NCBI GenBank assembly: GCA_944321955.1
Contig: CALUNG010000014.1
Coordinates: 1 to 63,366 of the forward strand
DNA: 63,366 bases
Direction: 5' to 3'
Origin: an uncultured Alistipes sp.
GTDB lineage: Bacteria > Bacteroidota > Bacteroidia > Bacteroidales > Rikenellaceae
The first letter of the stretch is position 1; the number at the start of each line of letters is the position of its first letter. The notes beneath the pieces were generated by a model, which was not told the DNA's origin, did no database searches, and saw nothing but the letters and a program-made list of their open reading frames with translations. Both the position numbers and the translations under genes were made by a program. Of this stretch, positions 9,443 through 17,278 are shown piece by piece.

Positions 9443-12394
9443 TTAGAATTTGATATTCATACCGAACGTAAACTCGCGCGTGCGGGGATAGTAGGTCGTG
9501 CTCTCGATACCGGGAGTAAGACCCATGAGCGAAACCTCGGGGTCAACACCCGAATATCCGGTCAGACAGAAGACGTTCTGAACGGCAAAATAGAGCTTGA
9601 TGTGCGATATCTTGCTGGTAGGCTTGAACGGAATGCGATATCCCAGCGAGATGTTGTCGAGCTTGAGGTAGGTCGCATCCTCGAGATACTTCGACGAGTA
9701 GGTTACCGGACCAGTGAAGTCCGTATTGTCGAGCCACGAAGCCATGATGTTCTTCAGACCTATGCCGTTGATGTTCTCGAACTCGGCTCGCATGTTGTTG
9801 AACACCTTGCCGCCGATCGACGCACGCAGCGTGAAGCTCAGATCCCAGTTGCGGTAGGTCAGCGTATTGCTCCATCCGATGGTCACGTCGGGATATGCCG
9901 ATCCGAGATACTCCCAGTTGCTCTCGGCAACGGTACCGGCGATGGAGTTCTTCAACTCGTCGCGGCCGTCCTCGCCTACGCCCTCCCATACGGGACCGTA
10001 GAATGCGCCGAGGCTCTGACCCTCGATCAACCGCTGGCAGTAGACGCCCACGGGCGTGTTGATCCAGCCGATCTTGTACTCCTGGTTCTTGAACTCCTCG
10101 TTGGTGAACTTCACCAGCTTGTTCTCGTTGTGGGCCAGCGTCAGCGTCGTGCTCCAACGGAAATTGCGCGTCATGACCGGTATGCCCGACAACGTAACCT
10201 CGATACCCTGATTGGTGATCTCGCCGACATTGGTGAAGAAGACATTGTAATCGTACGGCGGAACCGGAACGTCATATTCGTACAGAAGGTCTGTCGTGCG
10301 ACGGAAATAGTAGTCGATGGCTCCCGACAGACGGCCCTGCCAGAACGAGAAGTCGACACCGACGTTCCACTCCGACTTCTTCTCCCATCCCAGCAGCGGA
10401 TTGGCGTTGCTCTTGGGGGTATAGGTATTCTGCCACTTGCCGTTGTTGTAGAAGTAACCGTCGGTCTGCATGAGCAGCAGCGAACGGTAGTTGTCGAAGT
10501 CCTGGTTGCCGGTCACTCCGAAGCCGGCACGGAGCTTCAGCTCGTCGATCCACTCGACATCGCGCAGGAACGACTCCTGATTGAGTCTCCATCCCACGCT
10601 CACGGCCGGGAACCAGCCCCACTTGTGGTCGGCACCGAAACGCGACGATCCGTCGCGGCGCAACGATACCGATACCAGATAACGCTCGTCGTAGTTGTAC
10701 ATCACACGACCGAAGAAGGCTATGTACCTGTTGTCCTCCTTGTACGACGACATCGAGGCCGTCCCCTGCGTCAGGGCCGAACCCGAACCGATGTTGTTGG
10801 TTCCGAACCAGTCGTTGTCGAAGCCTTCGTTAACCATCTCGGAGTATTGGTACATGCCGTACTGGTAGGTGTATCCCAACAGAGCCTGCACGCTGTGCTT
10901 GCCGAACGTGCGGCTGTAGTTGAGGGTGCTCTCCCACTGGAAATCGTTGCTGTACTCGTTGTAGATCTCGGCACGGCCGTCGGTTCCTATGTACGAGGGA
11001 TAGTAGTGCGAATAGTAGGTGCGCGACTCGTAACGGGTCATGTCGTACGAGAAGAAGTTGTCCCACTTGAGACCCTTGACAGGCAGTATGTTGAGCGTTG
11101 CGCGAACGTTTCCGCCGAAATCGTCGGAGGTGTTGCGTGCATCACGCTCGTTGATCATGGCCACGGGGTTGTAGTAGTCCATGCCCACGATACGGTAATA
11201 TCCGCCCGACTCCGTGTTCGAAGGATCGTAGACAGGTTCCGTCGGATTGTGCAGGAAGGCCTGACGGAAGGCGCTGTAGTTGGCCGGCGAATAGTCGCGG
11301 CGCGTATAGAACGCATTGTAGTCGAGATCGACCCATCCGTCGAGCACCGACTGGTGGATATTGGTCTTGAACATGTACTTGTTCGAGTTGTTGCGGCGCT
11401 GGATACCCTGGTTCTGCTCGACGTTCAGAATAGTACGGTGCGAGAACTTCTCGGATCCGCCCGAAACGGCTATGCTGTGCTTGTGGCTTATCGGGGTGCG
11501 GGTAATCTCGTCGAACCAGTCGGTATCATGTCCGTAAAGCGAACCGACATTCGACGGCGAGAAGTTGTTGATGGTGTATTCGAACTCCTTGGCCGTCATC
11601 GGCATGGCACGGTTCAGAACGCTCTGCACGCTGACCTGTCCGTCATACTCGACCGACGTGGTTCCGGCCTTGGCCCGCTTCGTGGTGATGATCACCACGC
11701 CGTTGGTTCCGCGCGTACCGTATATCGCGGCCGCCGAACCGTCCTTCAGCACGTCGACCGACTCGACCTCCTGGAAGTTGATGTTGCGGATGTCGGCTCC
11801 AACCACTCCGTCGATTATGATAAGCGGCCCCTGTCCCGCAGCCAGCGTGTTGGTTCCGCGAAGCATGATCTCGAACGAACTGTTGGGGTCGCCTCCGTCG
11901 GGATTGGTGATCGTCAGACCGGCAACCTTGCCCTGGAACATGCCGGCAGCATTGGTGAACGATCCCGTATTGAAATCCTCGCTCTTGAGACTTGCAACCG
12001 ATCCGGTAACCTCCTTCTTGGTGGTCTTGCCGTAACCGATGACCACAACCTCGTCGATGGCGGCCTGATTCTCGCGAAGCTCGACGTTTATCTCCGTGCG
12101 GTTGGTCACGGGAATATTCTGCGTATCGTAACCCAGATAAGAGAAACTGAGCACCGGATTCTCTCCTTCGATCTCAATGCTGTAATTGCCCTCCATGTCC
12201 GAAGCCACACCGTTTGATGTCCCTTCGACAACGACCGACACGCCGATCAACGGAGCCTTGCTCGTGGCATCGACTATACGGCCGCTGACCGTAACGGTGC
12301 CCTGTTCCTGCGCAACGGCCAGCGACGTGCCCGCCGACAATACGACCATGCAGACAAGAATCAGTCTGAAACATTGGTAAAGTTTGAAGTTCAT
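9443..12394 (-). CDS. SusC/RagA-family TonB-dependent outer-membrane transporter
   Basis: This 983-aa protein has a signal peptide ending near AVAQ (about residue 29), a carboxypeptidase-regulatory-like domain at about 33-110 and a TonB-box-like EVVVIGYG at 115-122. A plug follows, with LRGTNTL, LIIIDGV and VLKDGSAAAIYGTRGTNGV, then a long beta-barrel ending in FTFGMNIKF with a terminal Phe. It imports the ligand held by the adjacent SusD across the outer membrane using TonB and proton-motive force. Length and motifs are normal for the family. The gene follows ribokinase by about 40 nt. Confidence 0.97.
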   Translation of the reverse strand: MNFKLYQCFRLILVCMVVLSAGTSLAVAQEQGTVTVSGRIVDATSKAPLIGVSVVVEGTSNGVASDMEGNYSIEIEGENPVLSFSYLGYDTQNIPVTNRTEINVELRENQAAIDEVVVIGYGKTTKKEVTGSVASLKSEDFNTGSFTNAAGMFQGKVAGLTITNPDGGDPNSSFEIMLRGTNTLAAGQGPLIIIDGVVGADIRNINFQEVESVDVLKDGSAAAIYGTRGTNGVVIITTKRAKAGTTSVEYDGQVSVQSVLNRAMPMTAKEFEYTINNFSPSNVGSLYGHDTDWFDEITRTPISHKHSIAVSGGSEKFSHRTILNVEQNQGIQRRNNSNKYMFKTNIHQSVLDGWVDLDYNAFYTRRDYSPANYSAFRQAFLHNPTEPVYDPSNTESGGYYRIVGMDYYNPVAMINERDARNTSDDFGGNVRATLNILPVKGLKWDNFFSYDMTRYESRTYYSHYYPSYIGTDGRAEIYNEYSNDFQWESTLNYSRTFGKHSVQALLGYTYQYGMYQYSEMVNEGFDNDWFGTNNIGSGSALTQGTASMSSYKEDNRYIAFFGRVMYNYDERYLVSVSLRRDGSSRFGADHKWGWFPAVSVGWRLNQESFLRDVEWIDELKLRAGFGVTGNQDFDNYRSLLLMQTDGYFYNNGKWQNTYTPKSNANPLLGWEKKSEWNVGVDFSFWQGRLSGAIDYYFRRTTDLLYEYDVPVPPYDYNVFFTNVGEITNQGIEVTLSGIPVMTRNFRWSTTLTLAHNENKLVKFTNEEFKNQEYKIGWINTPVGVYCQRLIEGQSLGAFYGPVWEGVGEDGRDELKNSIAGTVAESNWEYLGSAYPDVTIGWSNTLTYRNWDLSFTLRASIGGKVFNNMRAEFENINGIGLKNIMASWLDNTDFTGPVTYSSKYLEDATYLKLDNISLGYRIPFKPTSKISHIKLYFAVQNVFCLTGYSGVDPEVSLMGLTPGIESTTYYPRTREFTFGMNIKF

Positions 12395-12433
12395 AGTTTG
12401 TGTTTTTAGGTTTTACTCTTCATTTTCAGGTTT

Positions 12434-13336
12434 TCAGTCGCCGAGTTCCGAACGACGGGGGATCGACGACTGGGCCCCCATGCGCGTTACAGATATGGCC
12501 GAGGCCCGGCTGGCGAAACGTGCCGCCTCGACAAGATCCTTTCCTTCGGAGAGCGCCACGCACAACGCCCCGTTGAAGACGTCGCCGGCGGCCGTCGTAT
12601 CGACGGACTCCACACGGCACGCCTCGACCGTCGTGCAGCCTTCGGCCGTGCAGACCAGCGATCCGTGCGATCCGAGCGTCACGATGACGTTCTGCACACC
12701 TCTCTCCATCAGTTTGGCTGCAGCCGCAGCGGCTCCCGCCTCGTCGGCAATGGCCACGCCAGACAGCAACTGACACTCCGTACGGTTCGGAGTTATGAGG
12801 TAAAGACTTCCGACCAGCCTGGCCGAAAGTTCGGCTGCCGGCGCAGGATTCAGAATCACCTTGGTGCCGTGAGCCACTGCAACCTCGGCGGCATGCTCTA
12901 CAACCTCCATCGGGATCTCGAGCTGCAGGAGCAGATAGTCGGCCTCGGCTATCCGGCCGCTGACAGCATCGATATCGGCGCACGTCAGGGCATTGTTCGC
13001 GCCGGGAGCCACAACAATGCAGTTCTCGCCCCTGGCATCGACGGTTATCAGAGCCACTCCCGACGGAGTACCCTTCTCGACAAGCAGAAATTCGGCCGGC
13101 AGGCCCTCCTTCACGTAGCGTTCGCGCGACTCGTCGCCGAACATGTCGTCTCCGACTTTGGTTACGAAGGTCACGTCGCCGCCCAGACGGGCAACGGCCA
13201 CGGCCTGGTTGGCCCCCTTGCCTCCGGCAGTCATCATGAACGTGCCTCCGAGGACGGTCTCGCCCGGTTCGGGGATACGCTCGGTCTTGATGGCCAGATC
13301 GGTATTCGAACTTCCAATGACAATTATTTTACTCAT
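12434..13336 (-). CDS. rbsK: Ribokinase (PfkB family)
   Basis: The start is set at 13336 (MSKIIVIGSSNTDL), giving the family-typical 300 aa; the longer frame to 13387 runs into promoter sequence. PfkB signatures are GGKGANQAVAVARLGG at 39-54 and, near the C-terminus, TTAAGDVFNGAL with the catalytic Asp. It phosphorylates D-ribose to ribose 5-phosphate with ATP in the cytosol. It is the promoter-proximal gene of the SusCD operon, which is the best evidence that ribose is the end product of the pathway. A related sugar kinase specificity, such as deoxyribose, is possible. Confidence 0.92.
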   Translation of the reverse strand: MSKIIVIGSSNTDLAIKTERIPEPGETVLGGTFMMTAGGKGANQAVAVARLGGDVTFVTKVGDDMFGDESRERYVKEGLPAEFLLVEKGTPSGVALITVDARGENCIVVAPGANNALTCADIDAVSGRIAEADYLLLQLEIPMEVVEHAAEVAVAHGTKVILNPAPAAELSARLVGSLYLITPNRTECQLLSGVAIADEAGAAAAAAKLMERGVQNVIVTLGSHGSLVCTAEGCTTVEACRVESVDTTAAGDVFNGALCVALSEGKDLVEAARFASRASAISVTRMGAQSSIPRRSELGD

Positions 13337-13397
13337 ATAGATTAAAGTTAGCAGTTTTCGACTTTCAGGTTCAGGTTGGTTGCGCACGTGGTTTACG

Positions 13398-13407
13398 CAA
13401 ACGTTTG
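13398..13407. promoter_or_regulatory. Probable LacI-type operator (CAAACGTTTG)
   Basis: This is a perfect 10-bp palindrome with the central CG typical of LacI-family operators, with partial symmetry continuing outward on both sides. It lies immediately downstream of the minus-strand -7 box, where the ribokinase transcript should start. A bound repressor would block that promoter. The divergent LacI-type gene is the natural ligand-responsive repressor. Binding is inferred. Confidence 0.6.
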
Positions 13408-13409
13408 TG

Positions 13410-13440
13410 CAAGTATAGTAAAAAATTAAAACTTTAGCAA
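13410..13440 (-). promoter_or_regulatory. Promoter of the ribokinase-SusCD operon
   Basis: On the minus strand a TTG (13440-13438) is followed after 20 nt by TATACTTG (13417-13410), one mismatch from the Bacteroidetes -7 consensus TAnnTTTG. Transcription would begin around 13403, inside the palindrome. Confidence 0.65.
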
Positions 13441-13445
13441 TGTTT

Positions 13446-13477
13446 ATTGATCTTTTTTGAAAAAAATGTTACATTTG
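13446..13477 (+). promoter_or_regulatory. Promoter of the LacI-type regulator gene
   Basis: ATTG (13446-13449), a 20-bp spacer and a perfect TACATTTG (13470-13477) precede the ATG at 13500 by about 22 nt. The two divergent promoters are back to back, with their -33 elements overlapping near 13438-13449. Confidence 0.7.
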
Positions 13478-13499
13478 AAGTGCTATTCATAAATTGTGC

Positions 13500-14537
13500 A
13501 TGGAGAAGAAGAATACGATAATATCCATTTCCGAGCGTACGGGATTCTCAGTATCAACGGTTTCGAGAGTACTGAGCGGCAAAGCCGAGGCCGCACGCAT
13601 AAGCAAGGCGACGGTCGAAACCATACAGCAGGAGGCCAAAAGGTGCAATTACAAGCCCAGCCTGCTGGCGAAAGGTTTGCGCACCAACAAAACCAACACC
13701 ATAGGACTCGTTATCCCGAGTATGGAGAACATCTATTTCGCCAATCTTGCAAGTACCATAATACGTGACGCGCGCGCGTACGGGTACACGACCGTCACGG
13801 TCGATACCATGGAAGACGAAAGCAACGAACGCAACGGCATCGACTCGCTGCTTGCACGCAACGTCGACGGCATAATCGTCACCCCCTGCGGGCAGGATCC
13901 GGCATGGCTCGAAAACATCAACCGCAACACCACGCCGGTTGTGCTCATCGACCGCTACTTCAACTCCACGGAACTCCCGTACGTCTGCACCGACAACTAC
14001 CAGGGCGGCTATGAAGCCACGCGTTACCTGCTCAACAACGGACACGAGAACATTCTCTGCATACAGGGCACTCCTTATTCCATGCCCGTACGCGAGCGCG
14101 TACGCGGATATCTCAACGCCCTGCGCGGAAAGGGCCTCGAAGAGCGTGCGCGAATCGTCGGCGACAGCTTCTCCATCCAGAACGGATACCTCGAAACGAA
14201 ACTCGTACTCAACTCCGTTTCGCGCCCCACGGCCATATTTGCACTGAGCAACACCATACTGCTCGGTGCGATCAAGGCAATAAGGGAGTCGGGGCTCTCC
14301 ATTCCGAACGACATCTCCATCATTACGTTCGACAACAACACGTTCCTCGACTTCATCGATCCGCCCGTCACACGCATGAGCCAGCCGGTGAACGAGATAG
14401 GCACCCTCTCGGTAAAGCTGCTCATGCAGAGCATCGACGAGAAGCGCCCCATAGACACCAAACTGCAGCTGCAGCCGCAACTCATCGTCTGCGAATCGGT
14501 GGCCAACGTCCTATTGGAGGCCGAACGGGTCGGATAA
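13500..14537 (+). CDS. LacI/GalR-family transcriptional regulator
   Basis: This 345-aa protein starts at the ATG at 13500; a TTG two codons earlier is unlikely. The N-terminal helix-turn-helix reads ISERTGFSVSTVSRVLSG, with a hinge helix in the YKPSLLAKGLR region, followed by a periplasmic-binding-protein-like effector domain (TIGLVIPSMENIYFANL, then GYEATRYLLNNGHENI). It most likely represses the divergent operon and releases it on binding ribose or a ribose derivative. Bacteroides rus loci are reported to use a different type of regulator, so this would be an alternative control of similar genes. Confidence 0.93.
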   Translation: MEKKNTIISISERTGFSVSTVSRVLSGKAEAARISKATVETIQQEAKRCNYKPSLLAKGLRTNKTNTIGLVIPSMENIYFANLASTIIRDARAYGYTTVTVDTMEDESNERNGIDSLLARNVDGIIVTPCGQDPAWLENINRNTTPVVLIDRYFNSTELPYVCTDNYQGGYEATRYLLNNGHENILCIQGTPYSMPVRERVRGYLNALRGKGLEERARIVGDSFSIQNGYLETKLVLNSVSRPTAIFALSNTILLGAIKAIRESGLSIPNDISIITFDNNTFLDFIDPPVTRMSQPVNEIGTLSVKLLMQSIDEKRPIDTKLQLQPQLIVCESVANVLLEAERVG

Positions 14538-14685
14538 GCCGCGGAATACGGTACGGGAGACAGACAAGGCGGGAAGGGGACATGCCAACAACACAATGAC
14601 ACGCTTCAACCGCCCGTATAATGGCATACAATGGCATGCCCCGGCCGGCCGCTGTTGGTTAATTGTCGATAAAAAGAGCCGCTCC

Positions 14686-14717
14686 GTTGGCATATTCGGG
14701 AATTTTACCTATCTTTG
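14686..14717 (+). promoter_or_regulatory. Promoter of the pyrimidine operon
   Basis: GTTG (14686-14689), exactly 20 bp, then a perfect TATCTTTG (14710-14717). The predicted start is near A14724, about 12 nt before the leader ATG and about 168 nt before pyrC. Confidence 0.75.
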
Positions 14718-14735
14718 CAGTGCAATACGGGGGTT

Positions 14736-14864
14736 ATGGGATACGGATTCATCGACAGTCAGGCCGTTCGGCCGTTCGCAAGCGGACATTACGACTTCTG
14801 CATGGATTTCCATTCCCGCTTCTCCGTTCAAAACGATTGTTTTTTCAATTATCATAAAGGGTAA
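14736..14864 (+). CDS. Putative leader peptide of the pyrimidine operon (42 aa)
   Basis: An ATG preceded by a run of G opens a 42-codon frame ending in TAA at 14862-14864. The peptide is rich in Phe, Tyr, His and Asp and ends CFFNYHKG. The last codons before the stop (14836-14855) are U-rich, 12 of 20 bases. The stop codon lies inside the left arm of the following terminator stem, so a ribosome finishing the peptide would melt that stem. The E. coli pyrBI leader peptide has similar size (44 aa) and placement. No homologue is recognised, and expression is inferred from architecture only. Confidence 0.6.
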   Translation: MGYGFIDSQAVRPFASGHYDFCMDFHSRFSVQNDCFFNYHKG

Positions 14865-14887
14865 CTTGTTTGGTTACCCTTTTTTTT
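14856..14887 (+). terminator. Intrinsic terminator/attenuator in front of pyrC
   Basis: A perfect 10-bp stem (AAAGGGTAAC at 14856-14865 with 14873-14882) and a 7-nt loop lead into eight T (14880-14887), only four bases before the pyrC ATG. Because a promoter lies upstream, the terminator is inside the pyr transcript and can act as an attenuator. Its right arm also covers the region just before the pyrC start, so it could repress translation too. Confidence 0.8.
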
Positions 14888-14891
14888 GTAC

Positions 14892-16184
14892 ATGAACGAA
14901 CTGCTGCTGAAAGGGGCTTCGGTACACACAGCCGAAGGTTGCATTGCCACGGACATTCTCGTGGCCGACGGACGGATCGCCGCCATGGCACCGTCGATCG
15001 AGCCCGGCGAAGGTACATGCGTCTACGACCTGCGGGGCAAACACGTGGTGAGCGGTCTGGTGGACGTGCATGTCCATCTGCGCGAACCCGGTTTCGAATA
15101 CAAGGAGACGATAGCTACCGGTACGGCCGCCGCCGCACACGGGGGATACACGACCGTCTGCCCGATGCCCAACCTCAATCCGGTACCCGATACACCGGAG
15201 CATCTCGACGTGCAGACCGACATCATAGCCCGCACGGCCGCCATCGAGGTCATACCCTACGCTTCAATCACGCGCGGACAGCGCGGATGCGGCGAGCCGG
15301 TCGACTTTGCGGCGCTCGCACCGCGCGTGGCCGGCTTCTCGGACGACGGACGAGGCGTGCAGGACGAGGCGCTGATGGCCGAGGCAATGCGCCGGGCTGC
15401 CGCATGCGGTTCACGCATCGTGGCCCACTGCGAGGTGAACGAACTGCTGCACGGCGGATACATACACGACGGCGACTACTGCCGCCGGCACGGCCATCGC
15501 GGCATCTGCTCGGAGAGCGAATGGCGGCAGGTCGAACGCGACCTGCGTCTGGCCGAGGCTACGGGATGCCGGTATCACGTATGCCACGTCTCGACGCGCG
15601 AGAGCGTCGAGCTGGTAAGGCAGGCAAAGGCACGCGGCGTGAAGGCGAGCTGCGAAACGGCCCCGCACTACCTGCTGCTGTGCGACGACGACCTGCAGGA
15701 GGACGGGCGTTTCAAGATGAACCCGCCGCTGCGCAGCGCCGAAGACCGCGCGGCGCTGATAGAGGGTGTTATGGACGGCACGATCGAGGTCATCGCCACG
15801 GACCACGCACCGCATTCGGCCGAGGAGAAGTCGCGCGGACTCGAAGGCAGCGCCTTCGGCATCCTGGGTCTCGAGACGGCATTCGCACTGATGTACACCA
15901 ATTTCGTCGCTACGGGACGCATGTCGCTGGAACACCTGCTGGAGCTGATGTCGGCCGCACCGCGACGCATATTCGGGCTGGGCGGGGGCATCGCCGTGGG
16001 CGAACGCGCCGATCTGGCCGTATTCGACCTCGACGAGGAGTACGTCATCGACCCCGCGGAGTTCCTCTCGAAGGGGCACAGCACTCCGTTCGAAGGCTGG
16101 CGCGTAAAGGGCAAATGCCTGCTGACCGTCTCGCGCGGAAAAGTGGCTTACGCCGACAGGAAACTTGAAGAACACAAATTCTGA
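14892..16184 (+). CDS. pyrC: Dihydroorotase
   Basis: This 430-aa amidohydrolase cyclizes carbamoyl-aspartate to dihydroorotate. Visible signatures are DVHVHLREPG at 58-67 (metal ligands His60 and His62), GYTTVCPMPN, a TAPHY-like CETAPHYLLL and ATDHAPHS with the catalytic Asp. Length and motifs fit the class I (PyrC/AllB-like) enzymes. The ATG at 14892 is preferred over an upstream TTG. It is the first structural gene of the UMP operon and sits directly behind the attenuator, so it should be the most tightly controlled. Confidence 0.95.
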   Translation: MNELLLKGASVHTAEGCIATDILVADGRIAAMAPSIEPGEGTCVYDLRGKHVVSGLVDVHVHLREPGFEYKETIATGTAAAAHGGYTTVCPMPNLNPVPDTPEHLDVQTDIIARTAAIEVIPYASITRGQRGCGEPVDFAALAPRVAGFSDDGRGVQDEALMAEAMRRAAACGSRIVAHCEVNELLHGGYIHDGDYCRRHGHRGICSESEWRQVERDLRLAEATGCRYHVCHVSTRESVELVRQAKARGVKASCETAPHYLLLCDDDLQEDGRFKMNPPLRSAEDRAALIEGVMDGTIEVIATDHAPHSAEEKSRGLEGSAFGILGLETAFALMYTNFVATGRMSLEHLLELMSAAPRRIFGLGGGIAVGERADLAVFDLDEEYVIDPAEFLSKGHSTPFEGWRVKGKCLLTVSRGKVAYADRKLEEHKF

Positions 16185-16186
16185 AA

Positions 16187-17278
16187 ATGAAACCATACGA
16201 CAAGAAAATCGTACTCGAAAACGGCCGTGAATTCTACGGTTACGGCTTCGGTGCCGACAAGGAGGCTATCTGCGAACTGGTGTTCAACACCTCGATGGTC
16301 GGCTATCAGGAGATTATCTCCGACCCCTCGTACACGGGGCAGATGGTGGTGATGACCTACCCGCTGATAGGCAACTACGGCATCAACAGCGAAGACTTCG
16401 AAACCAAATTCCCGAGTGTCGGCGGCCTCATCGTCCGCGAATACAACGAGGAGCCGAGCAACTTCCGCTGCACGCTCACCCTGGGCGAAGAGATGGAAGA
16501 GGTGAAGATCCCGGGAATCTGGGGCGTCGACACGCGCTGCATAGCTCGCATCATCCGCGACGAGGGGTGCCAGAAGGTGATGCTCACCTCGATCGACACG
16601 CCGCACGAAGAGGCCATGCGCCGCATCCGCGAATTCGAACAGCCGCACGATCTGGTGGCTCAGGTCAGCTGCCGCAAGCGCTGGCTCTCGTGCACGCCCA
16701 ACCACCGTTTCAACGTGGTGGCAGTCGACTGCGGCATCAAGCACAACATCATCCGCTGCCTCAACGCGCTGGGTTGCAACGTCACGGTAGTGCCCTACGA
16801 CACCACGGTCGACGACATACTCAAGCTCCGGCCGAACGGCGTATTCTTCTCGAACGGCCCCGGCGACCCGAAGGACCTGACCAATGTCTCGGAGACGATC
16901 AACGGCCTCAAGGGACGTCTGCCCATATTCGGCGTATGCATGGGTCACCAGCTCATAGCACAGTCCTACGGAGCCCGCATCTACAAGCTCAAGTTCGGAC
17001 ACCGCGGCGGAAACCACCCCGTCAAGAACCTCGAAACGGGCCACATCGAGATCACGAGCCAGAACCACAACTTCGCGGTCGATGCCGATTCGCTGGCCTC
17101 GACGCCGCTGAAGGTTACGCACATAAACCTGCTGGACAATACGGTCGAAGGCGTCGAATGCCGCCGCGACCGCGTCTTCTCGGTACAGTACCACCCCGAA
17201 AGCGCACCCGGTCCGCAGGACAGCACCTATCTGTTCAAGAAATTCATCAACTTAATGGAGGAGCACAAAAATGCCTAA
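16187..17278 (+). CDS. carA: Carbamoyl-phosphate synthase, small (glutaminase) subunit
   Basis: This 363-aa class I glutamine amidotransferase subunit feeds ammonia to CarB. The C-terminal half has the nucleophile in FGVCMGHQL and the His-Glu pair in [10 protein letters not shown]; the N-terminal half has [17 protein letters not shown] and the SFRCT-type carbamoyl synthase small-chain domain. The start is 3 nt after pyrC, and the gene overlaps carB by 8 nt, which implies translational coupling of the two subunits. Confidence 0.97.
   Translation: MKPYDKKIVLENGREFYGYGFGADKEAICELVFNTSMVGYQEIISDPSYTGQMVVMTYPLIGNYGINSEDFETKFPSVGGLIVREYNEEPSNFRCTLTLGEEMEEVKIPGIWGVDTRCIARIIRDEGCQKVMLTSIDTPHEEAMRRIREFEQPHDLVAQVSCRKRWLSCTPNHRFNVVAVDCGIKHNIIRCLNALGCNVTVVPYDTTVDDILKLRPNGVFFSNGPGDPKDLTNVSETINGLKGRLPIFGVCMGHQLIAQSYGARIYKLKFGHRGGNHPVKNLETGHIEITSQNHNFAVDADSLASTPLKVTHINLLDNTVEGVECRRDRVFSVQYHPESAPGPQDSTYLFKKFINLMEEHKNA

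Noticed and set aside
7718-12217. 1499-codon open frame on the plus strand opposite susC, susD and the first glycohydrolase gene
   Set aside because: It is a mirror frame of strongly biased, GC-rich coding DNA. The translation is rich in Val, Arg, His and Asp without motifs, while the minus strand has clear SusC and SusD signatures.
14624-14640. Short direct repeat AATGGCATAC/AATGGCATGC before the pyr promoter
   Set aside because: Only two imperfect copies; not a CRISPR or repeat array, and no further copies nearby.
14856-14887. Hairpin read as the terminator of the upstream LacI-type gene
   Set aside because: It lies more than 300 nt beyond that stop and downstream of a consensus promoter, four bases before pyrC. 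A role inside the pyr transcript fits better, although it could also stop read-through.
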